15,396 nt of DNA from Butyricicoccus pullicaecorum (lineage in GTDB: Bacteria; Bacillota; Clostridia; Oscillospirales; Butyricicoccaceae): positions 1 to 15,396 of the forward strand of contig JAGZIN010000032.1 of NCBI GenBank assembly GCA_018366195.1. Direction: 5' to 3'. Shown piece after piece: positions 1-7,643 of this stretch (positions are counted from its first letter, which is position 1; every line of letters starts with the position of its first letter). Made by a program: the position numbers and the translations under genes. The notes under the pieces were generated by a model. The model had not been told where the DNA came from and searched no databases. It was given only the letters and a program-made list of their open reading frames with translations.

Positions 1-134
1 GAATGGGAGAACTCACCTCCTTCCTGTGGAGGAATGGAGGGCAAATAACCGCCTACCGCTGGTATCGGCAGCGCGCTGAAAAATCTTATTTTTTCCTGTC
101 ATTCAGGATAGCACAGATTCAGACAGATTGCAAC

Positions 135-170
135 AAAAAATCCGCCTCAGTGCTGCACACACCGAGACGG
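135..170 (-). terminator. Rho-independent terminator, leftward, in the element leader
   Basis: Read on the minus strand, an 11-position stem (arms at 160-170 and 142-152, all positions pairing when two G-U pairs are allowed) with a 7-nt loop is followed at once by A then six T (141 to 135). On the plus strand the same arms contain two mismatches and there is no T-run, so the signal is leftward. It lies about 40 nt downstream of a candidate leftward promoter (219-247). It could end a short RNA or act as an attenuator for a gene beyond the left edge. Confidence 0.65.
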
Positions 171-186
171 AAGAAAGCGAATACTG

Positions 187-234
187 GGACAGGCCCAATA
201 ATCACGTGTTCACTTATGATTATATCACCTGTCC
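187..234. promoter_or_regulatory. 48-bp nested dyad between the integrase start and the leftward leader
   Basis: The outer arms GGACAGG (187-193) and CCTGTCC (228-234) and the inner arms ATAATCA (198-204) and TGATTAT (217-223) share one centre at 210.5, so this is a single composite inverted repeat. It overlaps the -10 element of a leftward promoter candidate and lies 40 bp upstream of the integrase start codon. A role as operator for an element-encoded regulator, or as an RNA hairpin in the integrase leader, is inferred. Confidence 0.5.
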
Positions 235-247
235 TTGGTTTTGTATA
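219..247 (-). promoter_or_regulatory. Candidate leftward sigma-A promoter in the element end
   Basis: On the minus strand the -10 is TATAAT (224-219) with an extended TGA just before it. A -35 of TATACA (247-242, 4 of 6 consensus) sits 17 bp upstream. It would start RNA near position 212, divergent from the integrase, with the leftward terminator at 170-135 immediately downstream. Confidence 0.45.
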
Positions 248-273
248 CCCATTTTGCAAGGAAAGGTGATTTT

Positions 274-1359
274 ATGCCAGTTTACAAGAATGAAAAATCT
301 GGTTCATGGTTCTGCAAATTTTATTATACTGACTGGACCGGAAACCGAAAGCAAAAGAAGAAGGAAGGCTTCCGCACAAAAAAGGAAGCTCAGGAATTCG
401 AGCGTGAATATCTATCCAAAGCACACGCATCCTGTGACATGTCTTTTGGCTCGCTGGTTGAGCTTTACATGGAAGACTGCAAGCACCGCCTGAAGCCTAC
501 CACTTATTCCAATAAGGAATTTTTGATCGCCACAAAGCTGCTTCCCTTCTTCAAGGATATGCCGATCAATGCCATTACCCCAGCCACAATTCGCAAATGG
601 CAAAATGAACTGCTGTCAGATTCAAAGGGATACTCTCCCACATATCTAAAGACAGTCAATAATCAGGCCAGCGCTATTTTCAATTTTGCAATGAAGTATT
701 ATCGTCTGGAAAGCAATCCCTGTCGGCTTGCTGGGACAATGGGAAAGAAACATGCGGACGAAATGTCGATCTGGACTGTGCAAGAATTCAATCGCTTTAT
801 CAAAGCAGTAGAAGACAAGCTGCCGTCCTATGTAATGTTCCAACTTCTATTTTGGACTGGTATGCGCTCTGGTGAGCTGTTGGCCTTAACTGTGGATGAT
901 TTTGATTTTGCAGAGCATACAGTCAGCATCTCGAAGAATTATGCACGGCATAACAAAGAGGATCTGATACTCCCCCCCAAGACACCAAAGAGCAAACGCA
1001 TCATCACGCTGCCACCATTCCTTTCATCCATTGTGGAGCGGTACTCCACCTGCATCTATGTAGACGATCCTCACAACAGACTGTTCAATTACACCAAACA
1101 CTATTTACATCATGAAATGGATCGTGGGTGTAAGAAATCCGGTGTGCAGCGTATCCGAATTCATGACTTGCGTCACTCGCACGCATCGTTCCTGATTGAA
1201 AAGGGTTTCTCCCCGCTCTTGATCGCAGAGCGTCTGGGGCATGAGAACATAGAAACCACGCTGCAAACATACAGCCACCTATATCCAAACAAACATGGCG
1301 AAGTTGCTGCTTTAATCGAGGAATCGTACACCGCGCTTCAAGATGATAGTACGCGCTAA
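274..1359 (+). CDS. int: Tyrosine-type site-specific integrase of the resident mobile element
   Basis: This 361-aa recombinase should catalyse integration and excision of the element at guaA. The N-terminus (about 1-50) is basic and resembles arm-DNA-binding domains. Residues about 55-150 form the SAM-like core-binding domain. Residues about 165-345 are the catalytic domain, with Arg198 in TGMRSGE, a lysine in the PKTPKSKR segment (236-242), His297 and Arg300 in HDLRHSH, His323 in GHENIETT and nucleophile Tyr333 in TYSH. The set is complete, so the enzyme is probably active. The ATG at 274 was chosen because AAGGAAAGGTGA ends 4-5 nt upstream; an upstream in-frame start at 235 lacks such a site and would add 13 atypical residues. 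No excisionase gene is seen in the 273 bases to its left. The family call is firm; the specific element is unknown. Confidence 0.93.
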   Translation: MPVYKNEKSGSWFCKFYYTDWTGNRKQKKKEGFRTKKEAQEFEREYLSKAHASCDMSFGSLVELYMEDCKHRLKPTTYSNKEFLIATKLLPFFKDMPINAITPATIRKWQNELLSDSKGYSPTYLKTVNNQASAIFNFAMKYYRLESNPCRLAGTMGKKHADEMSIWTVQEFNRFIKAVEDKLPSYVMFQLLFWTGMRSGELLALTVDDFDFAEHTVSISKNYARHNKEDLILPPKTPKSKRIITLPPFLSSIVERYSTCIYVDDPHNRLFNYTKHYLHHEMDRGCKKSGVQRIRIHDLRHSHASFLIEKGFSPLLIAERLGHENIETTLQTYSHLYPNKHGEVAALIEESYTALQDDSTR

Positions 1360-1402
1360 AAATTCAAGCTGATTTTCAATGAATAGTACGTTTCTAGTAC
1401 GC
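1347..1402. repeat. Three direct TAGTACG repeats at the integrase 3' end
   Basis: TAGTACG occurs at 1347-1353, 1384-1390 and 1395-1401; the first and third extend to TAGTACGC. They lie between the integrase catalytic domain and the guaA 3' end, where arm-type integrase or excisionase binding sites are usually found. A role as arm sites is inferred from position only. Confidence 0.4.
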
Positions 1403-1410
1403 ACAAAAAA

Positions 1411-1454
1411 CAGCCCCGTAAAAATCAGAACTTTCTTCAGAGATTTACGGGGCT
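1411..1454 (-). terminator. Strong terminator between integrase and guaA, best on the guaA strand
   Basis: An 11-bp perfect stem (arms 1412-1422 and 1444-1454, AGCCCCGTAAA with TTTACGGGGCT) is flanked on its left by six A after a short gap, which reads GTTTTTT after the hairpin on the minus strand. It therefore terminates leftward guaA transcription. Rightward, the tail TTTATGATGTTATTTTT is weaker but could also end integrase transcripts. It lies on the element side of the proposed attachment site, so the mobile DNA appears to supply the guaA terminator. Confidence 0.85.
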
Positions 1455-1512
1455 TTATGATGTTATTTTTCAGATTTACACAACTTATATACCGTTTTCA
1501 ATTCTGTGCTTA

Positions 1513-1540
1513 TCATTCCCACTCGATTGTAGCAGGTGGC
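1513..1540. other. Probable attachment junction (att) at the 3' end of guaA
   Basis: The last codons and stop of guaA face the integrase 153 bp away. Integrases adjacent to guaA are known to use its conserved 3' end as core site. The precise core cannot be set here because the second att copy is outside the window; 1513-1540 is the likely zone. Confidence 0.5.
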
Positions 1541-3054
1541 TTAGAGGTAATATCATATACAATTCGGTTAATATGCTTCACCTCATTTACGATGCGTACC
1601 GAGATACGGTCGAGCACTTCATAGGGAATGCGTGCCCAATCGGCGGTCATAAAGTCCGATGTTGTCACGCCGCGCAGGGCAAGCGTATAATCATAGGTAC
1701 GTCCATCCCCCATAACGCCAACCGAGCGCATACCAGTCAGAACTGCAAAGTACTGATTGATTTCGCGATCCAGTCCAGCCTTTGCGATTTCCTCACGGAA
1801 AATCCAATCGGCCTCCTGCAAGATGGCAACCTTATCGGGTGTAACCTCGCCCAGCACACGAATACCCAGTCCCGGACCCGGGAATGGCTGACGCCATACC
1901 AGATAATCCGGCAAGCCAAGCTCAAGACCCATTGCACGAACCTCGTCCTTAAACAGCAGACGCAGTGGCTCAATCAGCTCCTTAAAGTCAACCACGCTGG
2001 GCAATCCGCCTACATTATGGTGACTCTTAATCACTGCACTATCCCCCAGACCAGACTCAATGACATCAGGATAGATAGTACCCTGCACCAGAAAATCCAC
2101 AGCACCGATTTTCCGCGCTTCGTCCTCGAATACACGAATAAATTCTTCTCCAATCGCTTTGCGTTTTGCTTCCGGATCGGTGAGACCTGCCAGCTTGGTG
2201 AAAAAGCGCTCTTGTGCATTGGCACGAACAAAATGGGAATCAAATCGGGTTGCGAATGCCTGTTCCACCTCATCTCCCTCATTTTTGCGCATGAGTCCAG
2301 TATCGACAAACACACAGGTCAGCTGCTTGCCGACCGCCTTGGATACGAGTGCTGCAACAACGGAAGAATCGACACCGCCCGACAGTGCGCACAACACCTT
2401 GCCCGTACCCACCTTCTCACGGATTGCAGCAATCTGCTGTTCAATATAGCGGGTCATGGTCCAATCGCCGGTGCAGCCGCAGACGTCATACAGGAAATGC
2501 TTGAGCATATCCGTACCATGTGGGGTATGGTTCACCTCTGGGTGGAATTGTACGCCATAAAATTTCTTATCCGCACATTCCATGGCAGCCGTGGGGCAGG
2601 TATCTGTGGTACCGGTCACACGGAATCCCTCCGGCACCTTGGAAATGAAGTCTGTATGGCTCATCCAGCACACTTCCTGTGTCTCCAAGTCCGAGAACAA
2701 CTGACTGCTCTTGTCGAGCTGTACCTGTGTCTTGCCATACTCACTCTTTTCCGCCGCATTGGATACCGTACCGCCCAACAGATACGCCATCAGCTGACAG
2801 CCATAGCAAATGCCCAGCACAGGAATCCCAAGGTCAAAAATTGCCTGTTCACAGCGCGGTGAGCTCTCCTCATATACGCTGTTTGGTCCGCCAGTAAAGA
2901 TGATACCCACCGGATTCATTGCCTTGATTTCTTCCAACGGGGTCTTGTAAGATTTCACTTCACAATAAACATGATGTTCACGCACACGACGTGCAATAAG
3001 CTGATTGTACTGGCCGCCAAAGTCCAGCACCAAAACGAGCTGATGATGCTCCAT
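1513..3054 (-). CDS. guaA: GMP synthase (glutamine-hydrolysing)
   Basis: This 513-aa cytosolic enzyme converts XMP, ATP and glutamine to GMP in the last step of guanine nucleotide synthesis. The class I glutamine amidotransferase domain (about 5-195) has nucleophile Cys83 in GICYGCQ and the His171/Glu173 pair in FHPEV. The ATP-pyrophosphatase domain carries the P-loop SGGVDSS (225-231), and the C-terminal dimerisation domain ends in the conserved PPATIEWE. The length is normal for the family. The ATG at 3054 has GGAGGGAAC about 6 nt upstream. It is monocistronic by layout: its own promoter lies at 3095-3123 and the terminator at 1411-1454 belongs to the neighbouring element. I saw no purine riboswitch in the leader. 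The gene end is the probable integration site of that element and appears undamaged. Confidence 0.98.
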   Translation of the reverse strand: MEHHQLVLVLDFGGQYNQLIARRVREHHVYCEVKSYKTPLEEIKAMNPVGIIFTGGPNSVYEESSPRCEQAIFDLGIPVLGICYGCQLMAYLLGGTVSNAAEKSEYGKTQVQLDKSSQLFSDLETQEVCWMSHTDFISKVPEGFRVTGTTDTCPTAAMECADKKFYGVQFHPEVNHTPHGTDMLKHFLYDVCGCTGDWTMTRYIEQQIAAIREKVGTGKVLCALSGGVDSSVVAALVSKAVGKQLTCVFVDTGLMRKNEGDEVEQAFATRFDSHFVRANAQERFFTKLAGLTDPEAKRKAIGEEFIRVFEDEARKIGAVDFLVQGTIYPDVIESGLGDSAVIKSHHNVGGLPSVVDFKELIEPLRLLFKDEVRAMGLELGLPDYLVWRQPFPGPGLGIRVLGEVTPDKVAILQEADWIFREEIAKAGLDREINQYFAVLTGMRSVGVMGDGRTYDYTLALRGVTTSDFMTADWARIPYEVLDRISVRIVNEVKHINRIVYDITSKPPATIEWE

Positions 3055-3094
3055 GTTTCAGTTCCCTCCAAATAATTTTGTTTGCTTAGATAAA

Positions 3095-3123
3095 ATTATG
3101 CCATATTTTACGCATTTGGGCAA
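3095..3123 (-). promoter_or_regulatory. guaA promoter
   Basis: On the minus strand a -35 of TTGCCC (3123-3118, 4 of 6) and a -10 of CATAAT (3100-3095, 5 of 6) are separated by 17 bp, about 40 bp upstream of the guaA start codon. The -35 is embedded in a small GGGC-TT-GCCC inverted repeat, which could be an operator but may be chance. Confidence 0.6.
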
Positions 3124-3313
3124 GCCCTTTCGAGCAAAATTGTAATTTTTTACACAGTCTGCACAGCTTGTCGGCGCATATCGCAAGGGGCTTTTGCAGA
3201 CCGATGCGTCCAATGTCCGTCACACGAAAATGGTTCCTCTTTTATCGGTTGTATATTTTTGAAAATTCCGGCAATACTCTGTCATATACTTCTTGCAAAG
3301 GACGGGTATTACA
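3124..3313. other. Intergenic region between divergent guaA and the SLH gene, with one imperfect stem
   Basis: This stretch holds no gene. A 7-bp inverted repeat (GTCTGCA 3157-3163 with TGCAGAC 3195-3201) encloses a second pairing (CTTG 3167-3170 with CAAG 3184-3187), giving a possible structured leader for the rightward SLH gene. I could not assign a convincing rightward promoter; TATACT-like hexamers near 3284 lack a well-spaced -35. Confidence 0.35.
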
Positions 3314-4258
3314 ATGAATACATGGTTCAAAAAAAGTTTCCTCTGTACAGTGTGTGCGCTCACCCTGATGATGCCCTGTGCTGCCTTTTGGCAGGAGCAC
3401 GTACAGGCATTTTCTGAGGAAAGCCTGCTCACCTCCTCCACCGGTCATGTCCCTGTGGCACAGACCGTAGAGGAACGAACGGTTGCAGGTGTGATGATTC
3501 GTTTTCCGCTTTGCGCATCAGACCCGGACGGTGATACCGTAACGCTCAAGCTCATAGACCAGCCGCGGCTTGGCACCGCTGTCCTGGATAACGGAAGCCT
3601 CATCTATACGCCGGCAGCAAACCGTACCGGTACCGACCAGTTTTCCTACTGTGCAGTCGATACCTTAGGAAACGAATCCAATCCAGCCCGCATTTCCGTC
3701 AAAATCGAGCGCAATCCTTGTGCGGTCACCTATGCAGATATGACACACAATCCCAATCATCTTGCAGCCGTTCGCCTTGCACAAAAAGGCATCTTTCTGG
3801 GGGAAAAGATTGGTTCTTCTTATTTTCTGCACCCCAATCAGCCCATGACCCGCAGTGAATTCATCGCCATGACAGCGGCGGCAGCAGAACTCGAAATTTC
3901 CCAAACCACCTGCACAGATTTCCAAGATGACAGCGCCCTCTCCCCTTGGGCAAAGCCGTATATCAGTGCTGCGGCAAGTGCTGGACTGATTCAAGGCTAT
4001 CAGACAGCTTCTGGAAGCACGGAGATTCGCGGAGAAAATCCCATTACCATCTCCGAAGCATCGGTTATCCTGTCCCATCTTTTGGGGACTGTACCGGCTG
4101 ACGGTACGGTATCCTATCAAGCTGTACCTGCATGGGCCGCAGACGCTACCCGCCAGCTTGCACAGGCAGACATTCTTCCGACCGCTTCAGACTTCAACCT
4201 GAGTGCCCCCGTAACCCGAGAGCTTGCCTGCACCATGCTCCACAAAATCCTTCCATAA
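3314..4258 (+). CDS. Secreted Ig/cadherin-like protein with C-terminal S-layer homology domains
   Basis: This 314-aa protein starts with a signal peptide: Lys6-Lys7, then a hydrophobic stretch to about residue 25. Cleavage is likely near CAA or VQA (residues 24-32). Residues about 46-134 look like a bacterial Ig/cadherin-type repeat, with the DPDGDTVTL motif, SLIYTPAANRTGTDQFSY and a VDTLGN turn. Residues about 138-312 contain three SLH motifs: one ending with TRSEFIAM, one with DFQDDSALSPWAKPYI and a degenerate third ending VTRELACTMLHKIL. SLH domains usually anchor proteins to secondary cell-wall polymers, so a surface role is likely; the ligand is unknown. The ATG at 3314 follows AAAGGA (3297-3302) at 11 nt; a TTG at 3293 would spoil the signal-peptide start. 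A strong terminator follows the stop codon. Confidence 0.85.
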   Translation: MNTWFKKSFLCTVCALTLMMPCAAFWQEHVQAFSEESLLTSSTGHVPVAQTVEERTVAGVMIRFPLCASDPDGDTVTLKLIDQPRLGTAVLDNGSLIYTPAANRTGTDQFSYCAVDTLGNESNPARISVKIERNPCAVTYADMTHNPNHLAAVRLAQKGIFLGEKIGSSYFLHPNQPMTRSEFIAMTAAAAELEISQTTCTDFQDDSALSPWAKPYISAAASAGLIQGYQTASGSTEIRGENPITISEASVILSHLLGTVPADGTVSYQAVPAWAADATRQLAQADILPTASDFNLSAPVTRELACTMLHKILP

Positions 4259-4266
4259 GCACACAA

Positions 4267-4305
4267 AGCTGACCGTCCATCGTCAGGGCGGTCAGCTCTT
4301 TTTTT
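4267..4305 (+). terminator. Terminator between convergent SLH gene and rqcH
   Basis: A 12-bp stem with one G-U pair (arms 4267-4278 and 4286-4297) is followed by C and seven T (4298-4305), ending rightward SLH transcription. The leftward tail (TTTGTGTG) is weaker but may also serve rqcH, whose stop codon begins at 4306 and lies inside the T-run. Confidence 0.88.
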
Positions 4306-6073
4306 ATCGCACACGCAAGGATTCTATGAATGTCTCGTCAGGCGTGACAAACGCCGTCTGGTAAACATGATAAATCACAAATCCCGGCTTTGCACCCGAT
4401 GGCTTTTTGAGATTGCGCACCTCTGTGTAATCGACCGGAACCATTGAGGAGGTTCGAGCCTTGGAGTGGTATGCCGCAATCATAGCCGCCTCCGTCATCG
4501 CCTGATTGCTTGGCGTTCTGCCGTCTGTAACCAGAATCACATGCGACCCGTGAATTTTTTGTGTGTGAAACCACCAATCGCTCTTAAACGCCGTTTTCAT
4601 ACTGAGCAAATCATTTTGCAGGTTGTTCTTTCCCGCCCAAACCGAAAATCCATCGCTCGTGCGGTACTCATACGGAATGGAGCGCGCCGGCTTCTGTTTC
4701 CTGCTGCGCTGTCGGTTAGACAGGATACCCGTCTGCATCAGCTCCTCTCTCAGCTCCGCAAGGTCTGCTTCATTTTCCGCTTCATCAAGTGCTGCCAGCA
4801 CGCTTTCCAGATAATCCAATTCCTTATCGCCCTGTTCTATCTGCTTTGTCAGCATCTGCTCTGCTGTCTTGGCTTTTTGATACAGCTTAAAATACTTTTG
4901 CGCATTCTGCTGCGGGGTCAAACGCACATCCAGAGAAATCTCTACCTCCGGACAGTTCGGGTCATAGTAATCAATGACCTTTGCCGTACGCATACCCTTT
5001 TCCAACTGATAGAAGTTTGCTGAAATCAGTTCCCCGCGCTGCTTATACTGTTCGCGCTCGTGCGTCTTTGCAAGTTCTTGCCTCTGTGCCGCAAGCTTTC
5101 GCACCAAGCGGTCCCTTGCAGCGGTCACGGTACGCAGCATATCGCCGGACTTCCGGTGCATACGTTCTGCCTGTCCCTTCTTCTCATAGAAGGTTGCCAG
5201 CAATGCAGAGAAATCAGAAAGCTCCTGAAGCTGCATCTGTTCCCCATATTGGGTAATCGGCATGGAGGAAAAATCAAATGCACAGTTGCCGTCCGTTTTG
5301 GTCAGCAGATAGGGCTTCCCCTTTCCTGCCTGTACATCTGATAAAAACGCTGTAAAGGTCTTAAACAGTCGTTCCTTGTCCTCTTCAGTCAAATCATTTA
5401 CCAGCTTTGCAGGCTCTCCCAGTGCACGAAAAGCAATTTCTCGACACAAAAGCGGGGAGAATCCCCGAAAGGAAGATAACAGCCAGCGGTCTGTTCCCAT
5501 CTCTCCGCACATCTGCGTAAAGGCAGCATACAGTCCTGTTTCCGATACTGTAAAGGGGTCTGCCTTGTCTGTTTGTTCGGGCGGCATATGATAAAACAGC
5601 CCGGGCAAAATCTGACGTTTTCCGGAAATATCGCCATCTACCCGACGAATGGCATCTACAATGCGTCCTGCCTCATCTTTGAGAATCAGGTTTGAATACT
5701 TCCCCATCAGCTCAGCAACCACATAGCGTTTGACTGGTACTCCCATTTCATCGGTCGTATCCAATTCCAAAATCGCCATGCGTTCGAGCGCCGGCTGAGT
5801 CAGTGAAACAATTTTTGCACCCTGAATGTGTTTGCGCAGCAGCATACAAAACATAGGGGGTGTTGCCGGATTTTCTCGGTTTTGCTCAATCAGATGGATA
5901 CGCGGTGCAGACGCAGACGCGGAGAGCAGCAGACGGCAAGCGCCCTGCCCCCCACGAATCTGCAACACAATCTCCTCACGGTCGGGCTGATATACTTTTT
6001 CAATTCTTCCGCCTGCGATTCGTCCGTTCAACTCGGACAAAACCGCACGCAGACATATTGCATCTAATGGCAT
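4304..6073 (-). CDS. rqcH: RqcH, NFACT-family ribosome quality control protein
   Basis: This 589-aa protein belongs to the NFACT family (bacterial RqcH, eukaryotic Rqc2/NEMF). It binds stalled 50S subunits and recruits tRNA-Ala to add C-terminal alanine tails to stuck nascent chains; older annotation calls it fibronectin-binding protein. The N-terminal NFACT-N domain runs to about 240, followed by a charged helical/coiled-coil middle (about 300-440). The C-terminal NFACT-R domain (about 467-585) has GKNN (481-484), WFH (501-503) and GSHV (509-512). At the position of the Asp97-Arg98 tRNA motif of Bacillus RqcH this protein has Glu97-Arg98, a conservative change. The ATG at 6073 was chosen over an upstream in-frame start at 6145 because AGGAGGTTATCT precedes it and homology begins with MPLDAICLRAVL. 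It is the third gene after trmK and the Nif3 gene, with a 47-bp gap. Confidence 0.95.
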   Translation of the reverse strand: MPLDAICLRAVLSELNGRIAGGRIEKVYQPDREEIVLQIRGGQGACRLLLSASASAPRIHLIEQNRENPATPPMFCMLLRKHIQGAKIVSLTQPALERMAILELDTTDEMGVPVKRYVVAELMGKYSNLILKDEAGRIVDAIRRVDGDISGKRQILPGLFYHMPPEQTDKADPFTVSETGLYAAFTQMCGEMGTDRWLLSSFRGFSPLLCREIAFRALGEPAKLVNDLTEEDKERLFKTFTAFLSDVQAGKGKPYLLTKTDGNCAFDFSSMPITQYGEQMQLQELSDFSALLATFYEKKGQAERMHRKSGDMLRTVTAARDRLVRKLAAQRQELAKTHEREQYKQRGELISANFYQLEKGMRTAKVIDYYDPNCPEVEISLDVRLTPQQNAQKYFKLYQKAKTAEQMLTKQIEQGDKELDYLESVLAALDEAENEADLAELREELMQTGILSNRQRSRKQKPARSIPYEYRTSDGFSVWAGKNNLQNDLLSMKTAFKSDWWFHTQKIHGSHVILVTDGRTPSNQAMTEAAMIAAYHSKARTSSMVPVDYTEVRNLKKPSGAKPGFVIYHVYQTAFVTPDETFIESLRVR

Positions 6074-6120
6074 AGATAACCTCCTGTACTGATACAGCAG
6101 AACACAATCCTCTGCTGTCT

Positions 6121-6897
6121 TTATACAAATTGAATACAGTCGCAATGGACTGCGGAAACCATCGTCTCAAGTGTTGGAAAGCATCTTGCCAAATGGTTTG
6201 CAAACACCGTGGCAACCGGATTCTCCGTTGGAAAATGTCCGGCGTCCACAAGGGTCAACCCAATTGACTGGGCACGCTGCATCAAATCATAGGAACAGTC
6301 TCCAATCACAAAAGCGTCTGCCCCCTTTGCTTTTGCGGCGTCCATCATTTTCCCACAAGCGCCGCCGCCCACTGCCACCCGACGAATGGGTGTACCTCCA
6401 TCGGTATAGCGCACGCCGCCTGCATCTAGGCAGTCCTTTACATATTCTGCAAAAATTTTCGGGGACATTCTGGCTGGCAGATTTCCCACACGCCCCAGCA
6501 GCTGATTGTCTCCGCCTTCCATATTGACGATATCAGACAGTCCGAGGGCTTTCGCCAGTGCATCGTTGACGCCCCCCTGTGCACAATCTGCATTTGTATG
6601 CATACAGATGACCGCAATGTCATTGCGAATGGCAAGGCGCAGCGCTCGTCCTGTGGCATCGTCCTCTGTGACCGCACGAACCGAAGTAAAAATCAACGGG
6701 TGATGTGCTACAACAACCTGTGCCTGTGTTTCAACAGCCTCTTGCAGCACTGCTTCTGTCGCGTCCAGTGCACATAGCACTTTTTTTACCCGACTCTCCC
6801 GATTCCCTGTCATCAGTCCGCAGTTGTCCCAGCTTTCCGCCAACGCATATGGCGCAAATGCTTCCAAACATTCCAAAATATCCTTTACGAATGGCAT
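6121..6897 (-). CDS. Nif3-like dinuclear metal centre protein (YbgI/YqfO family)
   Basis: This 258-aa protein of the Nif3/DUF34 family forms hexameric toroids with a two-metal site; some members are reported GTP cyclohydrolase I type 2 or metallo-hydrolase-like, but the physiological role is unsettled. Metal ligands visible are His65-His66 in VVAHHPLIF, His100 and Asp104 in MHTNAD, and His221/Glu225 in GHFPTENP. It is the short form, lacking the PII-like insert of Bacillus YqfO (about 370 aa). The ATG at 6897 is preferred because GGGAG (6910-6906) lies 8 nt upstream; an ATG at 6912 has no good site. It overlaps the end of trmK by 13 bp, implying translational coupling. The trmK-nif3 pair is a common Firmicutes arrangement. 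Confidence 0.93.
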   Translation of the reverse strand: MPFVKDILECLEAFAPYALAESWDNCGLMTGNRESRVKKVLCALDATEAVLQEAVETQAQVVVAHHPLIFTSVRAVTEDDATGRALRLAIRNDIAVICMHTNADCAQGGVNDALAKALGLSDIVNMEGGDNQLLGRVGNLPARMSPKIFAEYVKDCLDAGGVRYTDGGTPIRRVAVGGGACGKMMDAAKAKGADAFVIGDCSYDLMQRAQSIGLTLVDAGHFPTENPVATVFANHLARCFPTLETMVSAVHCDCIQFV

Positions 6898-7604
6898 ATT
6901 ATCATCTCCCATGCTATTTGAATCTGCCGTACAATTTCCTCTTGTTCTCTGATTGCAGCAGGTGCTGTTTTGGCACTGGTCTGCATACCATGCAGTGCAT
7001 TGGTTTCCCGCCGCAAAAGCGCCTGCAAATAGTCAGATGCACCCTTTGACCGAAGCAGCTCCGGTGAGACATAACAAGCAGAAAGCGGCTTTTCCTGCGG
7101 CACGCCCCCACCCTGTACAGTCAATATCACATAAAACCGTTTGCCTTCCCGACACACGGTCTCCTCAAAAATCTGATACCCATTTGCCCAGAGCCACTGT
7201 CTGAGCTGCGGCAGCATCGTCATCGGCTGAAGCAAGAGCTTATGCGCTCCCTTTGCCGTCCATGGTGCCGCCTGTAAAATCCCTGCAATGGTTTCTCCTC
7301 CCATGCCGGCAATCGAAATGGTATCACATTCCTCTGCCCGCACCGCGTCCAGCCCCGCCGCCAGCCGAAAACAAACCCGCTCGGAAAGTCCATGAAATCG
7401 GGCATTTTCTCTTGCATGCTCCAAAGGTCCTTCGCGCAAATCGCAGGCGATTGCAGTTTGCAGGACATCTGTCTCCAGCAGCCACAGCGGTAAATGTCCA
7501 TGGTCAGTGCCGATATCCGCAAAGCCTGCCCCCTTCGGCACACGGTCTGCGATGGTTTGCAGACGGGGCGTCAGGCTTAAATTCTCTTTTGTTCGTTCTG
7601 TCAT
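6885..7604 (-). CDS. trmK: tRNA (adenine-N1)-methyltransferase TrmK
   Basis: This 239-aa Rossmann-fold SAM-dependent methyltransferase (COG2384, formerly YqfN) is expected to make m1A22 in the D-arm/elbow region of tRNAs. The SAM-binding motif I is DIGTDHGHLP (30-39), followed by a conserved acidic residue in AIACDLREGPLEHA and the family motif IAGMGGETIAGIL. The ATG at 7604 has GAGGAA close upstream (short spacing). It is the first gene of trmK-nif3-rqcH. An intrinsic terminator ends only a few bases before its ribosome-binding site (7612-7643), so its expression may depend on read-through from the DUF1858 transcript. Confidence 0.95.
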   Translation of the reverse strand: MTERTKENLSLTPRLQTIADRVPKGAGFADIGTDHGHLPLWLLETDVLQTAIACDLREGPLEHARENARFHGLSERVCFRLAAGLDAVRAEECDTISIAGMGGETIAGILQAAPWTAKGAHKLLLQPMTMLPQLRQWLWANGYQIFEETVCREGKRFYVILTVQGGGVPQEKPLSACYVSPELLRSKGASDYLQALLRRETNALHGMQTSAKTAPAAIREQEEIVRQIQIAWEMIICHS

Positions 7605-7611
7605 AGTTCCT

Positions 7612-7643
7612 CAAAAAAACAAGACCGACAATCCTGTCGGTCT
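7612..7643 (-). terminator. Terminator/attenuator directly upstream of trmK
   Basis: A 9-bp perfect stem (AGACCGACA 7622-7630 with TGTCGGTCT 7635-7643, ATCC loop on the plus strand) is followed on the minus strand by TTG and seven T (7618-7612). The trmK Shine-Dalgarno begins at the next base. It would end the DUF1858 transcript and, since no promoter is evident between it and trmK, may control read-through into trmK-nif3-rqcH. Confidence 0.85.

Larger units (their letters stand above)
1..1512. mobile_element. Terminal part of an integrative element inserted at the 3' end of guaA
   Basis: A tyrosine integrase lies directly beside the 3' end of guaA, which is an established integration hotspot for genomic islands and conjugative elements. 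The integrase reads toward the guaA stop codon, so the body of the element should extend left, beyond the window. guaA keeps its conserved C-terminus (PPATIEWE), as expected when the element uses the conserved gene end as attachment core and restores it on integration. The other end of the element is not visible, so the element type (ICE, prophage or island) and the exact right boundary near 1513-1540 are inferred. Confidence 0.75.

Noticed and set aside
1573..2862. 429-codon rightward reading frame opposite guaA
   Set aside because: It is antisense to a fully conserved guaA, rich in His/Cys/Gln with no recognisable domain and no ribosome-binding site.
3055..3292. Purine or PRPP-type riboswitch upstream of guaA
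   Set aside because: I looked for the purine aptamer core in the guaA leader and did not find it; the leader between promoter and start is only about 35 nt.
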